Positions 51,934 through 61,094 of a stretch of DNA of 64,000 bases are shown piece by piece. Position numbers and translations under genes: made by a program. The notes beneath the pieces were generated by a model. The model was not told the origin of the DNA and did not search any database. It worked only from the letters and a program-made list of their open reading frames with translations. Where the stretch lies: contig CAJOHJ010000004.1 in the NCBI GenBank assembly GCA_905234265.1, positions 387,113-451,112 on the forward strand, in the 5' to 3' direction. Each line of letters starts with the position of its first letter. Within the stretch, counting starts at the first letter, position 1. The DNA is from an uncultured Prevotella sp. (GTDB lineage Bacteria; Bacteroidota; Bacteroidia; Bacteroidales; Bacteroidaceae).

Positions 51934-52767
51934 TTAGCCCAGACGGAAGGTTACCGGCAGAGTGAACTTCACGCGCACGGCCTGACCGTTCTGCTTACCA
52001 GGAATCCAGCGAGGCATGCTCTTCACAACGCGGATGGCCTCCTTGTCGAGTGATGGGTCGACAGACTTCAGCACCTTCACGTCGGTGATAGAACCGTCGC
52101 GCTCAACCACGAACTGTAAGATTACTCTGCCCTGCACGCCGTTCTCCTCGGCTACAGGAGGATACTTGATGTTCTTCGAGAGGTATTCCATCAGAGCACC
52201 GCTGCCGCCAGGATATGAAGGCATCTGCTCCACAACGTCGAAGACGCGGGTCTCTTCTTCCTTCTTCTCCTCTGGCTGAGCAATGACTTCCTTGGCCTTC
52301 AGCACTTCGCCGGCGGCCTCGTCGTTACCCTTCACGTCGAAGGCACCGATGGCGGTGTTCGTCTTGCTGAGGTCTTCCTGAGACTTGATTTCGTCTTCGG
52401 GCTTCACCTCATCGTCCTTCTTGATTTCAGGGGCGGTGAACTTCATTGAGCTCTTTACCTTCTCAACTTCTCGCTGTGGAATGTCTACCTGCTCCTTGCG
52501 CTCTACCTTGGTCTCTTCCTTCTTCTGCTCAAGGGCTGACAGCTCGATGTCTGTCTCTACGGCCACATTGCTCTTCATGGCGTTCTCAACGACACCCTTC
52601 ACAGCCACAATGGCGGCTATGGCAAGGCCGATGGCGAACATCACAAGGATAGACCAGAGATTGCGTTTGCCGGTTTCTCTGCGCAACTGATAAGCACCGT
52701 AGGCCTGGTTCTTGCCCTCAAAGACGAGGTCGGACCAGCTGTTGTCTATAAGATCTATTTTTGACAT
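51934..52767 (-). CDS. tonB: TonB energy-transducing protein
   Basis: A 277-residue inner-membrane protein that links the proton-motive force to TonB-dependent receptors. A cytoplasmic N-terminus (about 1-35, with LVFEGKNQAYGAYQLRRETGKRN, typical of Bacteroidota TonB) leads to one membrane helix (about 37-57). A K/E-rich periplasmic linker follows, then the TonB_C domain (about 185-277: YPGGSGALMEYLSKNIKYPPVAEENGVQGRVILQFVVERDGS). It is the fourth gene of the exbB-exbD-exbD-tonB operon. The receptor at 15193-17274 would be one client. Confidence 0.93.
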   Translation of the reverse strand: MSKIDLIDNSWSDLVFEGKNQAYGAYQLRRETGKRNLWSILVMFAIGLAIAAIVAVKGVVENAMKSNVAVETDIELSALEQKKEETKVERKEQVDIPQREVEKVKSSMKFTAPEIKKDDEVKPEDEIKSQEDLSKTNTAIGAFDVKGNDEAAGEVLKAKEVIAQPEEKKEEETRVFDVVEQMPSYPGGSGALMEYLSKNIKYPPVAEENGVQGRVILQFVVERDGSITDVKVLKSVDPSLDKEAIRVVKSMPRWIPGKQNGQAVRVKFTLPVTFRLG

Positions 52768-52800
52768 AGTTCCTTTACATTTAAATGGTTAGACATTGAC

Positions 52801-53448
52801 TTACTTGACACCTGCCTTGGTGATAAGTTCCATATCCTCAGGGCCAATCTTGTCAATGACGTACTTATCAATATTGCATATCAGCATTTCGTCAAGAGCC
52901 TGCACCATGTTGTCGTAGGTGGCGGTGTCCAACGGACGGATGATCACCGTAAGGGTCTCAAGCTTCTGTCCGTTCACCTCACCTTTCTTCAACTTTGAGA
53001 GAGCCTCCTGGTACTGCTCGTCGGTCATCGTGCTGCCATAGGCGCTCTTCTTGGCGTCGAGCTCCATCTTGGCCTTCATGATGCGTGCTACGGGGTTGTA
53101 GCCTTCCTCCACGGTGTGCTTGATGAGTACGTCGCGGATGCCCTTAGAACCGTAGGTGGTCTCCTTGACACAGCTGGGGTCCTCGTAGTTGGGCAGGCCG
53201 GCTATATACCATACCTTGTCGTCTGCTCCCAAATAAATGGTGATAGTATGAGAGGCTTTCGTTACCGTCTTGTCTTCTTTTTCAACGTTCTGGTCGTTGC
53301 TTGGCATCGTGAGTTGCATAGACTGTGGCTTGGCCAGAGTCGTACACAGCATGAAGAACGTGATAAGAAGCATCATCATGTCTACCATCGGCGTGAAGTT
53401 CACGCGGGTATCCATCTTCTTCTGCTTACTGAGATTCTTTTTTGCCAT
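52801..53448 (-). CDS. exbD: ExbD/TolR-type proton-channel subunit (second copy)
   Basis: A 215-residue inner-membrane protein with a short basic N-terminus, one membrane helix containing the proton-carrying aspartate (FTPMVDMMMLLITFFMLCTTL, about 18-38), and a periplasmic domain longer than E. coli ExbD (141 residues). The periplasmic part contains LTVIIRPLDTATYDNMVQALDEM. It starts 3 bases after the preceding exbD, and together with ExbB should form the channel that drives TonB. Confidence 0.9.
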   Translation of the reverse strand: MAKKNLSKQKKMDTRVNFTPMVDMMMLLITFFMLCTTLAKPQSMQLTMPSNDQNVEKEDKTVTKASHTITIYLGADDKVWYIAGLPNYEDPSCVKETTYGSKGIRDVLIKHTVEEGYNPVARIMKAKMELDAKKSAYGSTMTDEQYQEALSKLKKGEVNGQKLETLTVIIRPLDTATYDNMVQALDEMLICNIDKYVIDKIGPEDMELITKAGVK

Positions 53449-53451
53449 GAC

Positions 53452-54066
53452 TTATTCCTCCGATGCTGTTTTAAGATTAGTAATCAGCTGGTAACGGTTC
53501 TCGTTCATATCCTGCAGTTCCGACATCATCTTCTTGACTACCTTGTAGGGTGTCTTGGCGTCGCACTTGATGGCGAGCTTAATGTCCGGGTTGGCGCTGC
53601 GGGCTGCCTTTACCCAGTCCTGGAACTCGCTCATGCCGCCGTCGATGCTGTCCGTCGGAATGCCGTACTTCTGGATTTCCTCTGCCATCTTCTCAGGCTC
53701 AAGACTCAGATATGCTGCCAACTTCTGCATGGGCACGCCTACCATGGCGTCCTCCTTGAAGTGCTTCAGCTGTGTGCCGTTGAGGGTAACACCCCACTTG
53801 TCGGTAACAGTTTCAAGCATGGCAACCATATTGTTCTTGTTTTCCGTGCCGACGAATATCCTGCCTTCCGGGCTTACCAGAATGTTCAGGACATCGTTCT
53901 CCGGAATCTTAACCTCGGAGACGGAGCTTGGCGTGTTGACCTGTATCGGCTCTGGCGTCAGGAATGTTGATGTCAACATGAAGAAGCAGAGCAGAAGGGT
54001 CATCACGTCTGACATGGGGGTCATGTCAATCCAGATGTCTTTCTTCTGAATTTGAATTTTTGCCAT
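53452..54066 (-). CDS. exbD: ExbD/TolR-type proton-channel subunit (first copy)
   Basis: A 204-residue paralogue of the next gene. Its membrane helix is WIDMTPMSDVMTLLLCFFMLTSTFL with the conserved aspartate (D20). A longer periplasmic domain has EVKIPENDVLNILVSPEGRIF and IKCDAKTPYKVVKKMMSEL, the ExbD C-terminal block. Two different ExbD copies in tandem are normal for this phylum and may form a heterodimer in the ExbB pentamer. Confidence 0.9.
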   Translation of the reverse strand: MAKIQIQKKDIWIDMTPMSDVMTLLLCFFMLTSTFLTPEPIQVNTPSSVSEVKIPENDVLNILVSPEGRIFVGTENKNNMVAMLETVTDKWGVTLNGTQLKHFKEDAMVGVPMQKLAAYLSLEPEKMAEEIQKYGIPTDSIDGGMSEFQDWVKAARSANPDIKLAIKCDAKTPYKVVKKMMSELQDMNENRYQLITNLKTASEE

Positions 54067-54106
54067 TCTAAAACGGTTTTTAAGGTTTTAAACGAATGGA
54101 CAGAAA

Positions 54107-54937
54107 TTAAGCCTCGTTGTGGGTTGAATCGTAAGTGGCTGCGATGGTGAAGCCAATCTCATCAAGAGCGTAGGTCAGCTTGTCAATCTTGTTAGAGAAG
54201 AAGTTGTAGACAACGGTAGCAACCCAAGAGGTCAAAATGCCTGATGCCGTGTTCACAAGGGCCTCAGAAATACCGGCAGACAGAGCCATAGAGTCAGCAC
54301 CACCACCGGCAGACAGAGCCTGGAACGATCCGATCATACCGAGCACAGTACCGAACAGAGCGGTAAGAGTACCCAGAGAAACGATGGTAGCAACCATAGG
54401 CATGTTCATCTGCAGAGTAGGCATCTCCAGCTGAGTAGCCTCTTCGTGAGCCTGCTGAATCTTGGCAATCTTGGCAGCCTTCTTCAGGGTGTCGTCGGTC
54501 TCAACGGTCTGGTACATGTTGATAGAAGCCAGCACAACGTTGCCGACAGAGCCACGCATCTTGTTGCACAGATCCTTAGCCTTGGTGAAGTCCTGAGCCT
54601 TGATGGCGTTCTTGACCTCAGCGGTGAACTTGGCCAGATTCATCTTGCCGGAAGCTGAGCGGATGGCGAAGAAGCGCTCGAAGCCGAGGCAGATAACGGT
54701 GAACAACAGGGTGAGGATAAGGCCTACCACGAAACCGCCCTTATAAACGGTACCAAGAAGGTTTGCAGGATGACCGCTGCGGTCGCCGCCAATGAAGTTG
54801 TCTGGGTTACCCATTACGAAGTACCAAACACAGTAACCGGCGATAGCGCAAATTACGAGGATGATCCATGCGTCCTTAACTCCTGTGAAGCCCGAACTTT
54901 TCTTGGCTGGGGCTGCAGCCTTTGTTGTTGTTGCCAT
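54107..54937 (-). CDS. exbB: ExbB/TolQ/MotA-type proton-channel subunit
   Basis: A 276-residue inner-membrane protein. An N-terminal extension (ATTTKAAAPAKKSSGF) precedes a first helix (about 25-45), then LLGTVYKGGFVVGLILTLLFTVICL, and a MotA_ExbB domain with the hallmark region LQMNMPMVATIVSLGTLTALFGTVLGMIGSFQAL (about 185-215) and a final helix. It is the first gene of the operon, transcribed from around 55048-55055, and is 40 bases before the first exbD. The hallmark glycine/threonine residues that shape the channel are intact. Confidence 0.92.
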   Translation of the reverse strand: MATTTKAAAPAKKSSGFTGVKDAWIILVICAIAGYCVWYFVMGNPDNFIGGDRSGHPANLLGTVYKGGFVVGLILTLLFTVICLGFERFFAIRSASGKMNLAKFTAEVKNAIKAQDFTKAKDLCNKMRGSVGNVVLASINMYQTVETDDTLKKAAKIAKIQQAHEEATQLEMPTLQMNMPMVATIVSLGTLTALFGTVLGMIGSFQALSAGGGADSMALSAGISEALVNTASGILTSWVATVVYNFFSNKIDKLTYALDEIGFTIAATYDSTHNEA

Positions 54938-55047
54938 AAATTTTGTTTTTGAAATTTAAGTTATTAATTGAATTGAATTGATAAAAGTTTCAGTCGTTTG
55001 AAGCGCACACAAGTCTGCCGGCGCGGGCATCTTGGCTTATCATTCGG

Positions 55048-55055
55048 CAAAAATA
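55048..55055 (-). promoter_or_regulatory. -7 box of the exbB-tonB operon
   Basis: TATTTTTG on the minus strand fits TAnnTTTG and lies 110 bases upstream of the exbB start. The -33 motif is not evident. Confidence 0.4.
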
Positions 55056-55114
55056 GTAATTTGGGGCGGACTTTCCGCCTAATTAAGAACTTTTAACTTG
55101 ATATTTCTCAATTA

Positions 55115-56314
55115 TTATTGAAGTTGGGCCAGAGCCTCGCTGATGCGCCTCATGGCTTCCACGATGTTTTCGTCGCTGGTGGCATAGCTCATGCGGAAGC
55201 AGTCGGGGTCGCCGAAGGCGTCGCCGCCGACTGTCGCAACGTGTGCCTGCTCAAGCAGGTACATGGCAAAGTCTGTCGAGTTGTTGACGGCGTAGCCGGT
55301 CTTGGCATTCTTCTTTCCGTAGAAGCTGCTGCACTTCGGGAAGAGATAGAAGGCACCCTCCGGGACGTTCACCTCCAGCCCGGGGATTTCCTTTGCCAGG
55401 CGTACTATCAGGTCGCGGCGCCTTTCGAAGGCCTGCCGCATTTCCTCTACGCAGTGCTGGCTTTCCACGTATGCTGCCAGTGCAGCCATCTGGCTGACGC
55501 TGCACGGGCCGCTGGTGTACTGTCCCTGCAGCTTGTTGCATCCCTTCACAATCCATTCCGGGGCTGCGATGTATCCTATGCGCCAGCCAGTCATTGCATA
55601 GGCTTTGGAGACGCCGTTCACCAGTATGGTGCGCTCCTTCATGCCTGCAAACTGTGCAATGCTCTCATGGTGCCCTATATAATTAATGTGTTCATAGATT
55701 TCGTCGGCAAGCACGAAGAGGTCGTCGTGTTTCAACACCACGTCGGCAAGTGCCTTAAGCTCACCCTTGGAGTATACGCTGCCCGTAGGGTTGCTTGGCG
55801 AGCAGAGGATGATGAGGCGTGTCCGCGGGGTGATGGCAGCTTCCAGCTGCTGGGCAGTCATCTTGAAGTTCTGCTCGAAGCCGGCCTCTACGATTACCGG
55901 TGTGCCGCCGGCCAGCTTGGCCATCTGCGGGTAGCTCACCCAGTAGGGCGCCGGGATTATCACCTCGTCGCCGGGGTTCACCAGTGCCATGATGGTGTTC
56001 GTCACGCTCTGCTTGGCACCGTTCGACACCAGGATTTCCGAGGGCTGGTAGCGCAGCTGGTTCTCGCGTTCCAGCTTGCGGGCTATCGCCTGCCTGAGGT
56101 TGGGGTATCCCGGCACTGGCGAGTAGCGCGAGTAGTTCTCGTCGATGGCCAGCTTGGCAGCCTGCTTGATGTGGTCAGGAGTGTTGAAGTCGGGTTCACC
56201 GACGCTCATGTTGATGACGTCTATGCCCTGCGCTTTCATTTCAGAGCTTTTCTGCGACATTGCCAGCGTTGCCGATGGTGCCAGTCGTTGCAAACGGTCG
56301 GATAATTGTGCCAT
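55115..56314 (-). CDS. Aspartate-type aminotransferase (class I, PLP-dependent)
   Basis: A 399-residue cytosolic PLP enzyme. Family order: MSVGEPDFNTPDHIKQAA, SRYSPVPGYPNLRQAIARKL, VSNGAKQSVTNTIMALVNPGD, LCSPSNPTGSVYS (asparagine), VLADEIYEHI (aspartate that pairs with PLP), NGVSKAYAMTGWRIGY with the Schiff-base lysine, and a C-terminal arginine in DCFRMSYA. This subgroup (PatA-type / Thermus AspAT-like) includes aspartate and prephenate aminotransferases; the exact substrate cannot be fixed. It is a single-gene unit with a -7 box at 56343-56350. Confidence 0.87.
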   Translation of the reverse strand: MAQLSDRLQRLAPSATLAMSQKSSEMKAQGIDVINMSVGEPDFNTPDHIKQAAKLAIDENYSRYSPVPGYPNLRQAIARKLERENQLRYQPSEILVSNGAKQSVTNTIMALVNPGDEVIIPAPYWVSYPQMAKLAGGTPVIVEAGFEQNFKMTAQQLEAAITPRTRLIILCSPSNPTGSVYSKGELKALADVVLKHDDLFVLADEIYEHINYIGHHESIAQFAGMKERTILVNGVSKAYAMTGWRIGYIAAPEWIVKGCNKLQGQYTSGPCSVSQMAALAAYVESQHCVEEMRQAFERRRDLIVRLAKEIPGLEVNVPEGAFYLFPKCSSFYGKKNAKTGYAVNNSTDFAMYLLEQAHVATVGGDAFGDPDCFRMSYATSDENIVEAMRRISEALAQLQ

Positions 56315-56342
56315 TATGTAAGTTTTTGGTTTGTTCAGCGTG

Positions 56343-56350
56343 CAAAAGTA
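56343..56350 (-). promoter_or_regulatory. -7 box of the aminotransferase gene
   Basis: TACTTTTG on the minus strand, 28 bases upstream of the start codon, matches TAnnTTTG. The -33 element is unclear. Confidence 0.5.
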
Positions 56351-56517
56351 AGAATTTTCTACATTCTAAAAGAATTTTTGCAACTTTTTCTTCCTAAACT
56401 CTGGCTTTTTTCTTTCTTAAATACTCTTCACTGGTCTCACCCGACGCTTAACATACACGCTTTCAGCTGCTTGGCAATGTGCCTGCCCTCACCCACGGCC
56501 GCACTTAGATTGCACCC

Positions 56518-56560
56518 GAATGCCTCTGGTCACACTCGAATCACCTCAGGTCACACTCGG
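56518..56560. repeat. Tandem ~21-base units
   Basis: CGAATGCCTCTGGTCACACT and CGAATCACCTCAGGTCACACT are consecutive, followed by a partial third beginning CGGACACTTC. The period (20-21) matches other spacer repeats in the window. Confidence 0.5.
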
Positions 56561-56606
56561 ACACTTCATGCGCATCCGAAACGCGCCATGCTGCGTGAAC
56601 GCAGTA

Positions 56607-56690
56607 ATTATCTCTGCAAGATAATTTCGTAACATGCAGAGATAATTTCGTAACTCGCAGAGATAATTTTGTAACTCGCAGAGATAATCT
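56607..56690. repeat. TTATCTCTG/CAGAGATAA palindrome family, locus 6
   Basis: ATTATCTCTGCA (56607-56618) and TGCAGAGATAAT (56635-56646) pair perfectly around AGATAATTTCGTAACA. Two further direct copies of TTTTCGTAACTCGCAGAGATAA-like sequence follow to 56690. Confidence 0.7.
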
Positions 56691-56841
56691 GCTGGGTCAT
56701 TGAAATAGTTATCCAGCCCAATCCATTATGCCTCTTCCGTCACTCTGGGTGTCAGCTTGGGTGCGACCTGGTGCGTCCGCAACGCATTGAACGTCAGTAG
56801 TATAAGTTTTGGGTGAGAGGTAAGTTGGCCGTAAATGTATA

Positions 56842-57177
56842 TTAGTATGTCCTGCTAATCCACATTTCCAAGAATCTGTCGAGCATGACCTTTCCTTTGG
56901 GCATCATTGCAGAGTAAATCTCCTTGCTGAGGAATAATACTAATTCGTGCAGACTTGTTGTCGGATAAATGTCGGTATAGAAAGTGTAGTAGTTGGCTTT
57001 GATTGACGGCTGTTCAAATACGTGCCGAATCAGCTGTGTCTTGCCCATTCTCCTTGGAGAGGTGAGCAGTATGTGCGCCTTGTTTTCGAGTGTGCGTACC
57101 ATCCGCGCCGTTTCTTTTTCTCTGTCGCAGAAGTAGGGCTCCGGTATGATGCCTGTTATGTAGAACGGATTCTCCAT
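56842..57177 (-). pseudogene. Truncated ATPase (AAA, ATPase_2-like) remnant
   Basis: The frame from ATG 57177 (MENPFYITGIIPEPYFCDRE) has the opening of the Bacteroidota ATPase_2-type family: the Walker A region reads ILLTSPRRMGKTQLIRHVF, then TFYTDIYPTTSLHELVLFLSKEI. It stops after 111 residues (ISRTY), where relatives run to about 380 with a Walker B and a C-terminal nuclease-like part. Nothing downstream restores it, so it is a 3' deletion remnant. Such ATPases are often found in duplicated or mobile gene families. A short functional protein cannot be ruled out but is unlikely. Confidence 0.65.
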
Positions 57178-57250
57178 GATGCTGTGATTTTGGCGCAAAA
57201 AAAATCAATTTACAGCAATTATACAAATCATATAATAGAAATTCTATAAT

Positions 57251-58450
57251 TTACAGGTGCAGCGTGTGGCCCATGCGGTTCTTCTTGGTCTGCAGGTAGC
57301 GCAGGTTGTATTCGTTGGGAGTGACCTCTATGGGTACGTTCTCGACGATTTCCAGTCCGTAGGCTTCCAGTCCGACGCGCTTCACGGGATTGTTGGTCAT
57401 GAGGCGCATCTTCTGGACGCCCAGCGTGCGCAGTATCTGTGCGCCGCAGCCGTAGTCGCGCTCGTCGGCCTTGAAGCCCAGGCAGAGGTTGGCGTCGACG
57501 GTGTCCATGCCCTGTTCCTGAAGCTTGTAGGCTGCCAGCTTGTTCATGAGTCCGATGCCGCGGCCTTCCTGCTGCATATATACGATGACGCCCTTGCCTT
57601 CGCTCTCTATCATGCGCATGGCGCGGTGCAGCTGCTCGCCGCAGTCGCAGCGCTTGGAACCGAGAATGTCGCCAGTGGCGCACGACGAGTGTACGCGGAC
57701 CAGTATCGGCTCTTCCGGCTGCCACGTTCCTTTCACGAGTGCGAAGTGTTCCAGTCCGCCAGTTTTCTGCCGGAAGGGTATGATGTGGAAGTGTCCGTAT
57801 TCGGTGGGCATGTCCACTTCCTCGCCTTTCTCTACGATGCTTTCCTCGCGCAGTCGGTAGGCTATCATGTCCTTGATGGCAATGATTTTCATGTCGTGCT
57901 GCCGTGCAAACTCCATGAGCTGTGGCAGGCGTGCCATGGTACCGTCGTCGTTCATTATTTCCATCAGTGCTGCTGCCGGGAACATGCCGGTCATCTTGCA
58001 GAGGTCGATGGCGGCCTCGGTGTGTCCTGAGCGGCGCAGCACTCCGTTGTCCTGTGCGTAGAGTGGGTTGACGTGTCCCGGGCGTCCGAAAGTCTGCGGC
58101 GTAGCCTCCGGGTCTGCCAGTGCGCGTATGGTTGCTGCGCGGTCGTGTGCCGAGACGCCTGTCGAGCATCCCTCTATCTTGTCGACGGTGACGGTGAATG
58201 GAGTGCCCAGCAGCGACGTGTTGTCCTGCACCTGATGTGGGAGGTCGAGCAGTTTTGCACGCTCGATGGTTATTGGTGCGCAGAGCAGTCCGCGTGCATT
58301 TTTCAGCATGAAGTTCACCATTTCCGGAGTGATGGTCTCTGCGGCGCATATCAGGTCGCCTTCGTTTTCGCGGTCCTCATCGTCTACTACGATGACGAAC
58401 TTGCCTTCCTTGAAGTCTTTGAGTGCTTCTTCTATAGTGTTCAGTTTCAT
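57251..58450 (-). CDS. ribBA: Bifunctional riboflavin enzyme RibBA
   Basis: A 399-residue fusion. Residues 1-205 are 3,4-dihydroxy-2-butanone 4-phosphate synthase ([18 protein letters not shown] with metal acidics, [30 protein letters not shown]). Residues 206-399 are GTP cyclohydrolase II with its zinc cysteines ([22 protein letters not shown]), [11 protein letters not shown] and a nucleophile-region arginine/tyrosine block. It supplies both precursors of riboflavin. It lies 30 bases after lptF/G on the same strand and probably shares its transcript. I see no FMN riboswitch between them. Confidence 0.93.
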   Translation of the reverse strand: MKLNTIEEALKDFKEGKFVIVVDDEDRENEGDLICAAETITPEMVNFMLKNARGLLCAPITIERAKLLDLPHQVQDNTSLLGTPFTVTVDKIEGCSTGVSAHDRAATIRALADPEATPQTFGRPGHVNPLYAQDNGVLRRSGHTEAAIDLCKMTGMFPAAALMEIMNDDGTMARLPQLMEFARQHDMKIIAIKDMIAYRLREESIVEKGEEVDMPTEYGHFHIIPFRQKTGGLEHFALVKGTWQPEEPILVRVHSSCATGDILGSKRCDCGEQLHRAMRMIESEGKGVIVYMQQEGRGIGLMNKLAAYKLQEQGMDTVDANLCLGFKADERDYGCGAQILRTLGVQKMRLMTNNPVKRVGLEAYGLEIVENVPIEVTPNEYNLRYLQTKKNRMGHTLHL

Positions 58451-58480
58451 TGTGAGTACTTGATGTCTGTTGCTATGTTT

Positions 58481-60388
58481 TTATTTTTTGTTTTCCAGCT
58501 CCTCGGCCATCGGGATGAGAGCCTCGTTGGTGTGTAGTATGTTCTGCAGGTCCTTGTAGAGGCGGAAGCGGAAGCGTATCATGCGGAAGTAGAAGAATAC
58601 TCCCATAGGCAGCACGATGCCCGTCAGCGCGTTGAGCCATTTCTGGCGGAACGGCCTTGTGTGGGCGTGGGTGGCTATGATGGGATATTCGTTAAGCTTG
58701 GCCAGCACGAAGCGGTCCTTGGTGTTGGAAAGGTCTTCGATGACGGTCTCCAGCTCGGCGTTGATGGCGGCAATGTCGTGGTCGTCGCCGGGGCGGAAGA
58801 ACACCTCCACGGGATTGGGCCAGCGCAGCAGCCGGTGCTGTGCGGAATACTGCTCGATGGCTGCCGATATGGTGCGCAGCTGCCCGGCGTCGGCAGCGTA
58901 GTGCGGGTCTTCGATGATTACGTCCTTGCGCATGATGTTGCGCTTCGACCTCAGGCCAAGCATTCTCATGGCTATCTGCTTGTAGAGGTCGATGTTGAAC
59001 ACTACAGAGTCGTTGTTGGCCTTGATGGTGAAGAATACTGCCAACGGCGACAGTACGGCCGTTGCCAGCAGCTTGCCGAACCATACTGTCCAGTTGTCGT
59101 CGCGTGCCATCTTCATGCCGGTGCTGTCGAGGATGTAGAAAACGATGAACACCAGCACCGAGATGATGACCGGCACGCCCAGTCCGCCCTTGCGGATGAT
59201 GGCTCCCAGTGGCGCGCCTATGAAGAAGAATATGAGGCACGACAGCGACAGCGTGAACTTGTTGATGGCTTCCATCTGGTGTTCGCGTTCCTGCCGGTTA
59301 AGATAGAACGAGTAGTCGCGCTTGAACTCCAGGTCGCGGATGGCCATGCGTGCCGAGTTGGCCGCCTGCTGCACGGCCCTCTGCTTCTGCTCGCTGCTGA
59401 GCCTGATGTAGAGGCTGTCGAAGTTGACGTCTTTCTTTGCCAGGCTGTCTGCCACGCGTGCAGAGTCGCGCTTGGTCAGTTCCGGCAGGTAGAACGTTGA
59501 GCGGCGGGCCTCACGGTAATACTGATGGCCTATAGAGTCGTTGAACTCGCGGATGGAGTCGAGGTCGTGCAAAATCTTGCGAACTCCCTTCGAGCGTGCG
59601 TCGGCGGCAATTCCGCCCACGTCGGCCATGTTGAAGTCGCCGTCGAAGTCGAGAACGATTCTCTTTGTCGAGAAAGTCTCCCTGCGGTAAGGCACGTTGG
59701 CATTGACGCCGATGCCCGACTGGCGCAAGTTCTCAAACCATTCCCCGCTGTAGAGCGTCAGCAGCAGGTGCTTCTTCTCGGCCGTCGACTGCAGCCGTCC
59801 GGAGTCGGCCAGGATGATGGCGGCATCCTCGTAGCCGCCGTTCATGCGGTAGATCATGATGCCGTAGAGCATGCCAGTGTTGACATCCTTTTGCTGCACG
59901 TAGAGGTTGGAGCCGGGGATGCCGTCGTAGAAGATGCCTTCTGGAATTTCCACCTCAGGGCTTTTCTGCTTCATCGACAGCAGCAGCTGCTGGAACGACA
60001 CGAAGGCCCTCGGCCCAATGAACTCCTGGAAGAAAAACGACATGCACGATATGCACACCACGATGACTATCAGCGAGCGCATGGCCTGCATCAGCGAGAT
60101 ACCGGCTGCCTTGATGGCCGTCAGCTCCGAGCTTTCGCCCAGATTGCCGAAGGTTATCAGCGACGACAGCAGTATTGCCAGCGGAAAGGCCTGCGGCATG
60201 AGCATGATGCCCATGTACCAGAAAAACTGCGCCAGCACCGTCACCGAGAGTCCCTTGCCAACCAGTTCGTCGACGTAGCGCCACAGAAATTGCATCATCA
60301 GCACAAACTGGCAGATGAAGAATGTGGCAAAGAACAAGAGACCGAACTGCTTGGCCACGAATATGTCTAATTTCTTAAATCTGAACAT
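58481..60388 (-). CDS. LptF/LptG-family lipopolysaccharide export permease
   Basis: A 635-residue inner-membrane protein of the YjgP/YjgQ family that moves lipopolysaccharide from the membrane to the Lpt bridge. The family opening KKLDIFVAKQFGLLFFATFFICQFVLMMQFLW is followed by a helix pair (ILLSSLITFGNLGESSELTAIKAAGI), a large periplasmic beta-jellyroll insertion (about 140-340) and three C-terminal helices (LSLSCLIFFFIGAPLGAIIRKGGLG). It is longer than E. coli LptF/G (about 360) because of a C-terminal extension of about 150 residues. ATG 60388 is nine bases after the -7 box; an in-frame TTG upstream overlaps the promoter. Confidence 0.88.
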   Translation of the reverse strand: MFRFKKLDIFVAKQFGLLFFATFFICQFVLMMQFLWRYVDELVGKGLSVTVLAQFFWYMGIMLMPQAFPLAILLSSLITFGNLGESSELTAIKAAGISLMQAMRSLIVIVVCISCMSFFFQEFIGPRAFVSFQQLLLSMKQKSPEVEIPEGIFYDGIPGSNLYVQQKDVNTGMLYGIMIYRMNGGYEDAAIILADSGRLQSTAEKKHLLLTLYSGEWFENLRQSGIGVNANVPYRRETFSTKRIVLDFDGDFNMADVGGIAADARSKGVRKILHDLDSIREFNDSIGHQYYREARRSTFYLPELTKRDSARVADSLAKKDVNFDSLYIRLSSEQKQRAVQQAANSARMAIRDLEFKRDYSFYLNRQEREHQMEAINKFTLSLSCLIFFFIGAPLGAIIRKGGLGVPVIISVLVFIVFYILDSTGMKMARDDNWTVWFGKLLATAVLSPLAVFFTIKANNDSVVFNIDLYKQIAMRMLGLRSKRNIMRKDVIIEDPHYAADAGQLRTISAAIEQYSAQHRLLRWPNPVEVFFRPGDDHDIAAINAELETVIEDLSNTKDRFVLAKLNEYPIIATHAHTRPFRQKWLNALTGIVLPMGVFFYFRMIRFRFRLYKDLQNILHTNEALIPMAEELENKK

Positions 60389-60397
60389 AATCGGCGG

Positions 60398-60405
60398 CAA
60401 AGTTA
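60398..60405 (-). promoter_or_regulatory. -7 box of lptF/G-ribBA
   Basis: TAACTTTG on the minus strand with the lptF/G ATG exactly nine bases downstream, identical in box and spacing to deaD. A near-leaderless transcript is expected. Confidence 0.6.
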
Positions 60406-61091
60406 CGAAAAAAAGTTGACTTGGAAAAGCAATTTTGGAGAATTAACGCAGAATGACCGTAAATAAAAGGCAAGACGGGGAATAATGGGGAAGTTCAGTT
60501 TTAGGCTGAATGCAATTTGGGGAGGAATAAAGAAGTAGTTAGGTTTCTTATCCGGACTCGGCTCTGCCGCTTCGCTCGTCGAAGAACCCGCGAAACGGTT
60601 TTAAGAGCCAGTTAAACTTCGTTAATCGGACAGGCAAGACGGGACATAACGACACACCTCTCACCACCCGTTTCTGATTCCGCAAACTGCTATATTTTGC
60701 ATAGCGACAGAACCAGGAAAAGATAGTAGTTTTGCAGCCGGAATTTAAAAACGAGTAAGAAACATGAGCAGAAGCACATTTCGTGAACAGAGGTAAGGAG
60801 AAAAAATGATAAAACCAGGCAGATGAGCAACGGGGAAGATTTCAACGCTGAAAGCGGCGAGCCACAGAAAATGTTGTTTGGGATGGAAGCAAGGTTGTGT
60901 TTTCGAAACCCGAAAAGTGCCTTGCTCCACACTCCAAAGAGTCGAATGGAGGGGTATCCACTCCTGTTGGGTGAAGATTTCTGAGCTCAGTTACTATAAT
61001 GAGAAGACACAGAAATTAATGAATAAGCCTTATCGCAATTTTGAAAGGACGAGACCAAATTCCTCGTCCTTTTTATGCTTTTTACGTTGAT
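60406..61091. other. Junction region before the defence-gene remnants, no recognised gene
   Basis: About 690 bases between lptF/G and the McrC remnant. Base composition shifts here from GC-rich to AT-rich. I found only short, unconvincing frames, such as a 53-codon plus-strand frame at 60823-60984 (MSNGEDFNAESGEPQKMLF). A terminator-like hairpin is at 61044-61072. It may hold debris of a deleted upstream gene such as mcrB, but I cannot see any similarity that proves it. Confidence 0.45.
61044..61072 (+). terminator. 10-bp hairpin with T-rich tail
   Basis: AAAGGACGAG (61044-61053) and CTCGTCCTTT (61063-61072) pair perfectly around 9 bases and run into TTATGCTTTTTACG. It is oriented to end a plus-strand transcript coming from the 60.8-61.0 kb region and lies just before the McrC remnant. 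Confidence 0.6.
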
Positions 61092-61094
61092 TAA

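Larger units (their letters stand above)
56351..56841. other. Repeat-bearing intergenic region
   Basis: About 490 bases between the aminotransferase promoter and the ATPase remnant. No gene is recognised. It has 20-21 base tandem units around GGTCACACTCGGA/CGAATCACCT (56518-56560), a hairpin-forming CAGAGATAA block (56607-56690) and otherwise unstructured sequence. Confidence 0.5.

Noticed and set aside
56607-56690. CRISPR array
   Set aside because: The repeated units are adjacent or overlapping palindromes without uniform, unique spacers, and no cas genes are present.
60823-60984. 53-codon plus-strand frame MSNGEDFNAESGEP...
   Set aside because: No recognised family, no clear promoter, and it lies in a region of decaying sequence. 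Kept only as a note in the intergenic entry.
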